Shown here in pieces: positions 45,131 to 56,111 of a stretch of DNA of 64,000 nucleotides; position 1 is the stretch's first letter, and each line of letters opens with the position of its first letter. The translations under genes and the position numbers were made by a program. Below the pieces are notes generated by a model, which saw only the letters and a program-made list of their open reading frames with translations, searched no databases and was not told where the DNA came from. Where the stretch lies: contig BQMF02000213.1 of the NCBI GenBank assembly GCA_027922465.2, positions 62,001 to 126,000 of the forward strand, read 5' to 3'. The DNA comes from Turritopsis dohrnii (Eukaryota > Cnidaria > Hydrozoa > Anthoathecata > Oceaniidae).

Positions 45131-46380
45131 ATGGCCAGGATTATTAGCAGACGAACAATTCTTCTTCTATTGCTGCGGCAACGTTTGTCAAGGAAAAGGA
45201 GGTTCTGGGTCCGGAAACTGTTTTTAGATAGAAAAGCGAAAGGAGAATATTATCTTTTGGTTCAGGATTTGAGATTGCACGATGAAGAATATTTCTTCAG
45301 GTATTTCTTCAGAATGATCCCACAGCAACTTGAAGTTCTTCTATCAAAAGTAGGACCACGCATCTTAAAGTCATCTAAAAGGAAATCCATAGGTCCTAGT
45401 GAAAGACTTGCATCACTTTGCGATATCTTACAACTGGTGACGCACAGACAACAATTGCCGCAAATTATCGTATAAGTCCAACCACTATTGGCAGAATAAT
45501 TGACAAAACCTGTGCAGAAATTTGGAATGCACTTCTTGATGAATATATCGCTCCTCCAAAGTCAATTCAAGATTGGAAAAAGATTGCTGACGACTTTGAA
45601 ATGATTTGGAATTTCCCGCTTTGCATTGGTGCTTTGGACGGCAAACATGTTGTCATACAAGCACCAGCCAATACAGGTTCCTTGTATTTTAATTATAAAA
45701 AAACGTTTTCTATTGTTTTAATGGCTATTTGTGACGCCAACTACTCGTTCACTATGGTTGATATCGGTGACATTGGTCGAAACAGTGATGGAGGCGTATT
45801 TGCAAACAGTAGAATGGGCGAAGCATTTATGAATGGCAAACTTAATGTTCCAGAGCCAGAAAAACTTGCGAATACAAACGTATATTCCCCGTATGTTTTG
45901 GTTGGTGATGAGGCATTTCCTCTTAGAGAAAATCTCATGAAACCATACCCAAAGGAGGCATTGGGTCTCGCAGAAAGAATTTATAACTATCGACTTTCAA
46001 GAGCGCGTAGAACTATAGAGAATGCATTTGGAATTGCTGCCTCAAGATTTCGTGTTTTTCGACGACCAATACACGCAAGGATTCACGTCGTTAAAAACAT
46101 CACTAAAGCAGTAATAGCTTTACATAATTTCTTAATGGATGGGAACACATTTGCCTCGCAAAATTCAAAGTATTGTCCAAGTGGTTATGCTGATACTTCC
46201 ACCCAATTGGGAGAATGGAGAAACGAAATTGGAGATGTTAATGCTCTGCAGTCCATGAGAAGACAGGGATCGAATAATTATTCAAAGGATGCCAAAGTCA
46301 TACGTGAAAGATATCGTGACTATTTTACTTCTAGTGATGGAGAAGTAGACTGGCAGTGGGCTATGGTGACTAGTGCATAA
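45131..46380 (+). pseudogene. Harbinger transposase (DDE_Tnp_4), one frameshift
   Basis: PIF/Harbinger nuclease that cuts and pastes the element. It starts MARIISRRTILLLLL at 45131. An N-terminal helical region runs to GPSERLAS (about 45415), where a single-base deletion shifts the frame. The second frame then continues to 46380 with no further damage. Catalytic acidic residues: GALDGKHV (about 45632), DIGDIGRNSDGG (about 45768) and RRTIENAFGI (about 46010). The C-terminus VDWQWAM is near full length. The single lesion indicates recent death. It faces the MADF gene tail-to-tail. Confidence 0.93.
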
Positions 46381-46464
46381 AGTTATGCAGAACTTTCATA
46401 ATTCTTAAACAAAATATGAAAAACAATTTATGATTACTCATCATCTTCATAGTCTAAAAAAATT

Positions 46465-47823
46465 TTAACTTTGACTTCTTTCTTTTTGGGATGAAACAAT
46501 CTCAGGATTTGTCTCAAAATTAATCCCATCAACTTGGTTTTTTAAATTAACTGGTATCGGAGAGGGAGGTGGTGCAAACAAATTGGTATCTGTTTGCTTC
46601 CCTGACACAACATCATGCAAGAATGACAACTCAGTAAAAAATTCACATCCTGGCAATTTTTTATAACCAGATCCAGATCGTGTTGCTTGTTCTCTTTTTC
46701 TTATACATCGTCGATAATTATCTTTCAACTTTTGAAACATTTTCTGCAATGCTGATTCTAAAAAATAGATTAAATATGAAAATATAAAAATATTTGATTG
46801 TTTAAAACTACATTTTTAGTTAAAACTAAAAACTAATTAGCCTGTTTTTTTGTTCCGAAGAAGATTTAACTATGAAAAATTAGTGAGTTTCACTTGATCT
46901 GTCAATAAATTCTATTGTTATAAATAGAATGTGCGCACATGTAATAGTACATGTATATATTCTTTTTAAATTCAGAACGTCAATTCAAATTCTTTTAAGA
47001 AAAATACTCACTTTCGACATCATTCACTAATTTCATCTCGCGATAGTTATGTGTTAATAAATCATAATACAAATACAATGTGAACATTTTTTTAGTAGAA
47101 CGGAAAAGTTATAGTTTAAGTTCATTAAAAAGAATCGTTTTGTTTTTCCTTAAACTATTATCCTCACTACCTCTAAAATGTACGACGATTTTTCCAAACA
47201 CGTTCGTATGCTTTACTTTCCGAAGACGTTTGCTTTTTTCACCAGATAGAAATAAAACAACTTAAACATTTAAAATTAATGAAGATATTCATGCAAGTGA
47301 AGCAGAAAGGTATTTCTTTAAGTTCTTTTTCTTAAAAAAGTCACTACGACAAAGAGCATTTTCATGGGTCTCCTTTTCAAAATAACAACAGTCAGACAAA
47401 AAGGGAGAAATGTAAATTTTACTTTTACATGCATAGCAATTGTGCATAATGAATGATTGCTTTACCTGGATGTTGTAAAGCAGCTGATATTCTTCTCCAT
47501 GCTTCAGATTTTTTATGTTTATCCTTAATAAGTTTAGAAGAAATATCCCAAATACTGGGATACTTTCTGACTTCTTCAATAAGGTTCATTAGAAGTTCAG
47601 TATTATCAGTACCATTTCTTTCTCCTTGTTCTTCCTTTGCCTCCTCCTCCTGCAGGTGTTGATCCCCTTCTTCAACGTCTTCAAGTTCGTTGTTATCGTT
47701 TGTAATCGTTTGCGTGGATGGTTCTCCTTGAAAGTTCGGAAGATTATAAAACAGGGTTTGCTGATTTGCAGCTGTTAAAAGATTGATAAGTGCACGAGCT
47801 TGTTGTTGTTGACTTTCCGCCAT
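46465..47823 (-). CDS. Harbinger MADF/Myb-like DNA-binding protein, two exons
   Basis: The second Harbinger protein, which in studied elements binds the ends and brings in the nuclease. Exon 1 is 47823-47466, from MAESQQQQARALINLLT through an acidic linker to the first MADF helices (LIEEVRKYPSIWDIS). The intron, 46758-47465, is 708 bp with GT-AG. Exon 2, 46757-46465, starts ESALQKMFQKLKDNYRRC (rest of MADF) and ends ERSQS. Phase 1 at the junction, no stop: apparently intact. An upstream in-frame methionine at 47907 is less likely because the usual MADF leader fits 47823. Confidence 0.88.
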
Positions 47824-48149
47824 TTTCAACGTGGTCTCCTTTCTCCAACGCTGAGCTTGCAAAAATATCAGATGAGAACACTGATTGGTTGATTTATCAA
47901 GTATCACGCCGTACTACGTCAAAAAGTTGGATCGATGTTGATGTTTTTTTTTGTGCATGCTATTCATTTTCAGATACGGGTATTTCAAAATTTTTATGAA
48001 GTGCGCATGCCCATTGATACGATCCGTGCTGATACGCGTATCATTTTTTTAATTGGAAAACCCGCTTTATAAGGAAATTTGACGTTTATTGATAGAGTGA
48101 TACAGAGCAGGTGGTCATGGGCGATGAGCGACACCGACTTGGCGACTAG

Positions 48150-49009
48150 TCTATATATTAATAGCCAGTTCTCTGTTTGTTTGTTTGTGCGTTTGTTTGT
48201 AAGTCACGCAAAATGGTAGATGAAGTTGTGAGGGAAATTATTTCTTTTTTTGTGTGCGACGTGAGTTCGAAGCAAATACATTGCAACCCCAATCGAACGT
48301 GACTTTTTTTGGCTGATGAACTAATAGGAATATAACGTTTTGTTTTTATCATTATTGTTAGTTTTATATTCCATGTTGACTTGGCTTTGAAAACAGTACA
48401 TCAACTAAATACAAAGAAACTAACTGATTAAACATTTTGGACAAAAAGCAGCAGTGGCAGAACGCGGCAGCATATGTTCGGTTTGCCACTAACTCTTGCC
48501 TGACTGTCTGAGACGGGTGAACTTTTTTTTGAGCAATCAAAATGTTTAAAAACCATTAGGTAAAAAAAGAGTATCATATCAAAACAAAATGTTTTTTTTT
48601 TTTTCCTTTTCTTTTAATGAATTAATTTCTTCTTTTATATAATTGTTAAGCGTTCTGATCGAACGTTTTTTTATTCTATTTATTCATTTAGCACGTGCCT
48701 TTTTTCTCTCCTCCGTGTAAACTTTTTAAGAAGAGAAACTATTCCCCCCTTACGTTTGATAGCACCCATGTTAGAGTGCGTAACTTTTTTAAAACAAAAG
48801 CTAATAAAAAGTTGAAGTTTTCTCTCTCTACATTTTGAGTGTATTGTTACACTGATAAAAGATTGGTTTTATCAGAGGTTGTGACTTCGAATCTGCTTCT
48901 GGTTGAACACAAGTTGTACGAGCCGTTTATAAGGAAATTTGACGTTTATTGATACAGTGATACCGACCAGGTGAACATCGGCGGCGAGCGACGCCGCCTT
49001 GACGGCTAG
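48150..49009 (+). mobile_element. Complete non-autonomous Helitron family B, 860 bp
   Basis: Begins TCTATATATTAATAGCC directly after the CTAG of the preceding copy. It ends with a perfect GC-rich hairpin (GGCGGCGAGCGACGCCGCC, 48980-48998), then TTGACGG and CTAG (49006-49009) followed by T. No coding capacity. The best-preserved family-B copy here. Confidence 0.93.
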
Positions 49010-49729
49010 TCACTTTTTAATTTTCCGTTATGTATTTTTTGGATTTCTGCGAAAGCAAGAAATACTTTAAAACCGGATTTGTTTTTCTTTTTTTTTTTCT
49101 GCTGTCCAAACCTAGCGGTTTTTTGAAATCTCGTGCGAATGTTTACACAAAGCCAAAGTCAAAGTCACGCATTTCAGTCGAAGAAGAAACTCACAACAAA
49201 GAACCAACCAAAAGGATCCCAAAGCAGCTTTAGTCAGTATAATTAGAAGCACATTTCCAAAACTGAAGACGAAGAATAAAATTTGTAGCAGTAATTAATT
49301 AATATCTTACATTATATTATTATGATTCAATGGAGATTTTTCATTTCGTTTTATAAATAGAATGAAAAGGTATGTATTGTTTTTGTGACTAATGTCTGAG
49401 ATTTTTTCTAAAAAAAGATCAATGTTCGTTTCAAATGTGGGCTGTAATGTTTTTTAAGCTCAGGATGCGTACAGCTCAGCTTAAGTTCCATCGCAGCTCC
49501 AAATGTCTGCCTGCTCAGAGCATTACTTTTTATATCTTTAGCTAATGTTTCACTCTAGCTATATTTTAAGCTTTTGTATAATGCTTTGAAGTGCAGTATT
49601 GTTTTTTGTTGGTGATCAGTAGTTTTTAGGTTATCAATGTCTCTAATTATGGACAGCCTTCCTAATTTTGATATATAATTCGAAACACTTCACATCTGTA
49701 ATAAACATTCAACTTTCAGTTTTGTATTT

Positions 49730-51010
49730 TTCATGATCAAAATTTGTGTTTACTTTTTTGTTTGCAATTAGTCCATTGGTAATTAGGAAGATTGATAGCA
49801 ATCTTGAATGTTTGAAGTATGTATATGATATACTCACATAATTACTTTGAAATCAGAAATGATCATAAACACTTAACATTATTCTGTATACTTTATTCCA
49901 AAATAAAGTAAGTATTTTTCATTCAGTTGTTAATAAATATAGGTCTGGTGGTATATATAGTTTAAAGTTTTTGTAGTGTCAATTATGCTTTCATGAAGCT
50001 CGGGGGAGTACGTATAATAACTGTAGTGTGATAATTCTTTTCTAACTAAAAAGTTACAACTTAAGAAGTTTTGAGTCAAAGAGCTATGTGTTTGTAATAG
50101 GGGAAAATGTTTCAATGTTTAAGCCTTTCTAGATACGAAAGAATTTTTTTGTTTCTTGTTTGGGTTGTAATACTTTAACACGTTTTTCTCCTCAGCTTCA
50201 ACATTACGTATTGGTTGTCTGCTCTGCACCACTTTTGCTTGATGATTGTTTAGCTAAGATATACTGACAATGCCCCCATTTACGAATGATCTTCCTAATC
50301 ACGATTGTTAATGAACAATTACGTTGTGTTCAATTTTTACGTGCTGTGTGAACCCGTGTATGTAGTGTTAATGTCGTATTGTATTGTTAGTCACAGTTGA
50401 TATGTTTCTTTGTAGTTGAACGTTTTTATTTGCTCATGTTATCTGTTGTGAATTTATTCCTGTTCGTATGTGGCTTGTGTATGGGTCGAGCGTCAGTATA
50501 AAATACGTATTATTATTAAGTTATGTTTGTTGATTTGTTTTTGTTTTTTTTTCTATAATCGCATTTTGTTTTGTAATAATGTAGCCCTGATCATCATCCT
50601 GGTAAATTGAAATGTTCTGTGTATAAATTCAAAATACTGTACTATTAGTAACACAATACAAAATTTTGGTAAATTTTGGTATAAATTTATAGAGCATATA
50701 CTTTTAATGATCAAGATCTTTGATTGTTTTTTGTATTTGCAACATTGGGAATTCTGTTTGTATGTAATTAAGAAGATTGGAAGTATATACATATTAAATG
50801 TTTAAAGCATATTACATAATTTTCATACGTAATTATTGTGATATCAGAAAAGATCAATATAAACTTAATCGTATGTTGTATACCCAAAATAAACAATGTT
50901 TCATGTCATTCAGATGTATAAAGTTTTACATAGTATCAAGTACACTTTCGGCATGCCTTGTAAAGATCATTCAACCTTTTCGAATTTCTAAAAGAATTTT
51001 TATAAACTTT
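49730..51010 (+). repeat. Diverged tandem duplication, period about 1 kb
   Basis: 49735-50170 and 50735-51010 align by eye: AATTAGGAAGATTG versus AATTAAGAAGATTG, then a GTATATGATATAC / GTATATACATATT block, ATCAGAAAWGATCA, and TTTTCATTCAG versus TCATGTCATTCAG. Function unknown. Confidence 0.55.
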
Positions 51011-51340
51011 TCTTCTATTGTGTTAGATTAAATTAGGTCATTTTGGGTTGATTGTTATGTCATGCGTATCTTTTATATGTAATTTGTGTATTGTTTATGT
51101 AATTATATATAAGAGTACGTTTTACATTTCTCACTCTCATTCAAACATTCAAAAGAGTCAACATATAATTTCAAATCATTTATTCATGAAAATTTTCACT
51201 GGTAGCACACCTTTGGCCAGCTGTTTGAACATATTTAACTCCAAAATTTCAATAACAAATCTCATTTTAATTTGTGTGTCACAATCCCCACCTGCTGTGT
51301 GCAGTCTACACTGAGCAGCAGTCAATAATGTATTATATTG

Positions 51341-51450
51341 TTCAATCATTCAAAATCTTTCAAGTTTCAAGAATGTTATTGTTAGTCTTCCATTTTCATA
51401 CTTCAGCTGATTTTGCAAAAATCCTTCTGCCCGTAAGGGCATCTTGTTTA
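51341..51450 (+). repeat. Dispersed repeat, copy 2 (partner at 407-510)
   Basis: Same-strand match to 407-510 with the same order of short identical blocks. It lies at the end of the UTR-like region. Confidence 0.6.
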
Positions 51451-51480
51451 TTTTTTTTTGCCGTGGCACTTGTAATCATT

Positions 51481-53128
51481 GGTCTTTAAACTACTTTAAA
51501 GATCGTAGCAACTGCCTAAATGAAATGCAACAAGACCTGTTAAATTCAGCGCACTTAAGCTTGGTTCCCATTTGCGGTTTAAGCGCTTTTTTTGGCGTTA
51601 AGCAGGTAGATTTTAATCGCGTTAGATTTTTAACTCCAGTGGAAACGTTTTTGACCTTTTGACCCCGAAATATTAACTCTGTTAAACGTGAATAAAATCT
51701 CCAAGTTGGAAACAAAATTTTTACTCAGCCGATCTTAGATCGAGATGAGTATTGGAATCGGCGTTTTTCTTCTTCTTCATTAAATTTTGCCGTTTTCGGA
51801 AAGTCCGTTCGGATTTCGGATTGTTTGTTTATTCAGAATAGGACAGACCCAAAACTTTATGCTAAATGCAATACAAAAACTTTCAATAATAACTCATAAA
51901 AGAATTATCTTTTCTGTACTTCTGAAATACTTTTAGAAGTTATTTTAGACATTTTTTGTTGATAACTTCTCAATTCAATCTTTAAAATTTTTATTATCAA
52001 GTCTGTAAAATATGCACACAGAGCTCGTAAAACGTTTTCGCTTATTATGTTTTGAGGAAATTGTAGAAGTAGCTTTGTAGAATCTTTGAAGAAGAATTTT
52101 AAGACTTCTTTCCTGTCTTTATCAACTATTGCCATGGAAATATTATCATGAGAACATTCCTTGTAGGCAATATTTATGTTTAGTCGACTCTGGGAAAAGT
52201 TCTCGAAAAAGAAGATGAAGGATTGATAATAAACAAAACTGAACTGTACTGTGGAAAAACTTTCAATGTCACAACAGAAATGTATGTAGTATCAACATTA
52301 CTGGTGAATACGTCTGTTCAATAAATCGATGAAACATGCTTATTTCATTTGATAAATATTACACTGAAAGTTGAAGATATTGAAAAAAGTAAACAAGTGA
52401 CTGATCCATCTGTCTACACACTGATACCGACCGAAAGTATATACATCATGCGCAAGATATTGGTGAACGATTATGTTTAATAAAACTGTTTTTCCGGCTC
52501 CGAAATGTCACAGTGAATTGAAAAGTGGTTGAGATTAACATTAAGTTTAATAAATTAAAGAAGGGAGTAATTTGGTGAATTCCAGTCTGTATCAAATTTT
52601 TAGTCACTTTCCAATGCTCGATCAAGTTACCACTGTGTGGGACTTATTAGTGTTAAATTCACATTGAAAAAGATGACATTATTCAAAATAATCAAGATTT
52701 TTTCTACTGCAAACCACTTGACGCAGGCACAGATTAAGTTTGGGATATATACAATGTCAGGAAAAATCTTTGGATGATAATTAGAATCAAACCAATATAC
52801 ATACATATATATAATTTAAAAATTTGGCATGTATATAATATGTGCTAGGACACAATATAACATGTTTGAAAAGAACATTACAATACGGATCCTAAAAAAG
52901 TTTTATTGTGTCATTTGTCTTTTCGTGCACAATTGCTTTATTTGTAAACTCCATGAAAAGATTCAAGTGGTAATATGCAGTCAGTGGTGGATGTAGAGGG
53001 CAGGTGCAACTTATGGAGAAACGCATTAACATAATTTGTCAAATTGGTTTATATTACCAATGGGATTGTTTGAATATTTTTCTTTTATGTTTGAGTTGTT
53101 AACACTCTCTTACACAAGTTGCGACTTA
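51481..53128. other. Noncoding spacer
   Basis: No repeat family, RNA gene or protein was recognised. A 76-codon frame on minus at 51905-52135 has a leucine/lysine-rich helical composition but no supporting homology. Confidence 0.45.
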
Positions 53129-53520
53129 CCTTAAGGGGATTTTTTTTGCGTGGATTAATTTTTGCGACTTTTGCGACTTTTGGCCAAATTCGCAAAAATA
53201 AATACATGCAAAACGTCAAGATATGAACGATTCACAAAAAAAAAAATCCAAGCAAAATTTTATGATTTTATTTGCTCATTTTTTGGCTCTGTGTACCTTT
53301 CGTATATTAACTATTTCCTTTTACTTATCAAGCACCCATTGGTTTTGCAATGTGGTAGGCATGGAAATGGTGATTTTCGCATTGTACTTTGTTCACATTC
53401 GCAAAAATAAATCCTTACATTTTCTTGAGAATATCTGACTCGCAAAAATCAATCCACGCAAAACGCTCACAAACCGTGGCTCGCAAAAATAAGTCCACGC
53501 AAAAGTAAATCCCCTTAAGG
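53129..53520. mobile_element. MITE with CCTTAAGG ends and TA target duplication, 392 bp
   Basis: Inverted ends CCTTAAGGGGATTT...TTTGCGTGGA pair with TCCACGCAAAAGTAAATCCC and CTTAAGG. TA occurs at both borders (53127-53128, 53521-53522), which fits Tc1/mariner- or pogo-type targeting. The interior has CGCAAAAAT repeats in both orientations. No coding capacity. Confidence 0.88.
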
Positions 53521-54221
53521 TACTTCTTGTTCCGCCACTGGCAGGTTTAGTAGAAATAGATTTTCATATTGTATGTTATGTTAATTTAAATTATATCCAA
53601 TACATATAATTTTTACATTGTCATGGATCTTTGAAATGCTCAAGTTTCTCCTGCTCCTACTAATCCAAGTTGTGAACAATTTCATGTAACGTTTACTTAA
53701 ATATGTTTCCCCTTTCTGGCAAAATTTGGAAGGTTTGCACAAAGAACAATTGGAAGCTCCTGATGTTAAATTTGACAGTCACTTTCGCAGATTTGACAAG
53801 GTCTTCAGTTTTTAAGCAAGTTTGACCTATTTTTACTCATTTGATTGTAATAGATTTAATAGTGTTGAAGTCAATACAATTGTGAAAGTCTTCGATCCAT
53901 ATAATTTTACATAATTTATGTTAGATATACTTCTGCAATTTATTTAAGTCTTCCTCACTTCATACTAGCCTCTTACTATAAGCGTCATCTCAAAGGGCTT
54001 GCCTGTAATGTAACATTGGGCACAATTAAATCGCAATTATAAATTGTTATATCGGCTGAGTTACCGCCCTTTAGGGCTGTTTTATTTGATTTCAAAAATG
54101 AAATAAACGCCGCGTTTAAATACTCATTTGCCGAGATCAGAAGAAACCGACAAAAATCTTATTCTGGATGAGAAAGTATATGCTGATTTTGTAAGAACAT
54201 TGTATGTTTTCATAAATCAAC
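53521..54221. other. Noncoding spacer before Harbinger 2
   Basis: No gene. GGGCTGTTTTATTTGATTTC near 54075 may belong to the left end of the Harbinger element, but no matching right terminal repeat was found. Confidence 0.4.
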
Positions 54222-55354
54222 ATGGCAGACAAAAAATGTTACTCACTTCACGAAGAAGAATTATTGTCTGAAGAGGTACGTTTGTACCCTTGTCTTTATG
54301 ACAAAAGTCAAAAGAGTTATAAAGAAAAAGATGCTGTAAAAAATGCATGTGGTGCTGTCGCTGAAAAGCTCGAATTCATCAGTTCTAGTAAGATTTACAT
54401 CGAAATATTATGAAATATGAAATATGTCAGGCCATGCCTACGGAAGCTCCACTGCATAAAAGTTAATTATTTTGTTAAATACTATATGGGTACAATTTTG
54501 CACCTTACTGAACACCAATGTTATACTGTACGTTTAATAAAAGACTTTAATTTTTTAGGCGAAAAAGCTCAAACAATTTTTGCAAATCTCAAAAATAGGT
54601 ACTTGAAAAAGAGAAACGAGCTCAAATTATCTAAAAAATCTGGCCTCCGCAGATGCTGTAGCGAAAGCTGAAAAAAACATGAAGCCCTATAATTTTCTTG
54701 CTTGGCTTGACGATTTTGTACAAATGAGAAGAGGGAAAACAAATTTACCCTACTCTCATTCTAACTTGGAAGAATTAAGCGAGTCAGAAGAGTTCTCAGA
54801 GCAAGTACAGGAAGAGAACAGTAACCTAGAGTCATACGCTGACGAAATCTTTGCTGAAGAAGACGAAACAGATTCTGTTGATAAAAATGATTTTGGTGGA
54901 CCTTTAGTCTCTAAAACCAAGAAAACGAGCAAAGTTGGTAAAAAGAGGACAAGAGAAGATGTTACCAGTGAAATGGAGTTCTCCGTTATAAAGAGTTTAC
55001 GTGACAGCATTGCAGAAAGGAAGAAGGTCCCAAGCCACAAAGAGGATGACGGAAATGACCTATTTTGTAAAAGTTTAGCCGTTGATCTCAAAGGTCTTTC
55101 CACAAAGTCTAACTTTAAAGCGAAACACGAGATAAGGAATATAATTCAAATATCAAATGGAGGACCTTGACAACAAAGAACAAGATCGTGCTAATGCATC
55201 ATTTCGAGCAAGTACCTATAACGTAGGACTATCCACGCCGATTTCACCGCCATTTTCACCTATTTTATCTAATATGATGCAATCAAGTCATTCGCACAAT
55301 CCAAGAAAGGAAAATATTCACGTTGATGGAAATAGCACTTTTCATATGTTGTAA
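54222..55354 (+). pseudogene. Harbinger 2 MADF protein gene, two exons, frameshifted
   Basis: Exon 1 (54222-about 54388) starts MADKKCYSLHEEELLSEEV and carries the first half of MADF (VRLYPCLYDKSQKSYKEKD). After an intron with a TTTTAG acceptor near 54559, exon 2 gives the second half (IFANLKNRYLKKRNELKL). Frameshifts near 54650 and 55145 break the frame; the remainder is an acidic linker and the C-terminal block KHEIRNII followed by MEDLDNKEQDRANASF. It faces the transposase gene tail-to-tail, as in Harbinger 1. Confidence 0.82.
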
Positions 55355-55403
55355 ATATATATTTTATTAGATAAGAAACCGTACATAGAAACAATATTTT
55401 TTT

Positions 55404-56111
55404 CTACATTCGCGCTGAATAATGGGAAGTTCTCCTGATATAGTCAAGTTGCCAAGAAACACTTCCTTCCTCACTGTTTACATAGTCTTTTAACTTTTCT
55501 CTTGTTTCTAATCCACTTCTACCATATCTTGAACCACGCACTTGTCGAATATCCATCAAACCATTTGCATTGGCATTCATTGAACGCCAATGACCTTCAA
55601 TAATGTTGCCATTCTAGTCTTCTGAGTCTACAAACCCAGTTGGAGAATAATAAGCATTTTCCGCTTTCCTTAAGTAGTTGTGGAGTGCCAAACAAGCTAA
55701 GGTATACTTTTCAACATTTTCAACTGTTGCTCTGACAGGCTTTTGAAAAATTCTCCATTGCGCTGACAAAATACCGAAAGCATTCTCAATTACCCTACGA
55801 CATCTCGAATGACGGTAGTTATAAATGCGCTGCTCTTCAGTAGCACCTTTCCCTGGATATGGTCTCATCAACCACTGTTTAAGAGGAAAAATTTCATCGC
55901 CAAGTAAGAAATAGGGTAGCGCTACATCATTTCTCTCCGATAAGCAGCTCTCAACTGGAACATTTAACAAGTCATCATCAAACTGCTGGCCCATTTCTGA
56001 ATTTGCCAAGACACCACTATCGTTATTGCTACCGTACTGACCCAGATCAAAAACAGTGAAACAATAAGCAGCATCACAAACGGCCAGAAGTACTATACTA
56101 AAAAATCCTTT
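55404..56111 (-). pseudogene. Harbinger 2 transposase, C-terminal part
   Basis: Begins GFFSIVLLAVCDAAYCFTVF at 56111, directly at the border of the inserted element, and continues with the second and third catalytic regions (DLGQYGSNNDSGVLANSEMG and RRVIENAFGIL). A TAG near 55615 interrupts the tail; the frame continues to a second stop at 55404. The N-terminal part lies at 59713-60090; joining at AAA restores one continuous DDE_Tnp_4 frame. Confidence 0.9.

Larger units (their letters stand above)
45001..48066. mobile_element. PIF/Harbinger element 1, 3066 bp, TTA target duplication
   Basis: Terminal inverted repeats of about 33 bp: GCGGGTTTTCCAATTAAAAA then AAATGATACGCGT at both ends (the very first base differs). 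They are flanked by TTA at 44998-45000 and 48067-48069. The uninterrupted paralogue at about 48935 reads GAGCCGTTTATAAGGAAATT, so the empty site is visible within the window and proves the 3-bp duplication. It contains convergent DDE and MADF genes. Confidence 0.96.
44853..48149 (+). mobile_element. Short Helitron family B copy carrying a Harbinger insertion
   Basis: The 5' end TCTATATATTAATAGCC is at 44853. The 3' end CTAG is at 48146-48149 after a degenerate hairpin (GGGCGATGAGCGACACCGAC). Removing the Harbinger element plus one TTA leaves about 228 bp. The CTAG is followed directly by the TC of the next family-B copy. Confidence 0.87.
49010..51480. other. Noncoding, UTR-like region
   Basis: AT-rich. 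A 67-codon frame at 49030-49233 ends in a basic/acidic stretch (TKPKSKSRISVEEETHNKE) and might be a last exon, but there is no splice-site or homology support. The remainder has several AATAAA-type signals and internal repeats and could be a long 3' UTR. Confidence 0.35.

Noticed and set aside
51905..52135. 76-codon minus ORF as a small gene
   Set aside because: No homology, no splice or promoter support and unremarkable composition for AT-rich DNA.
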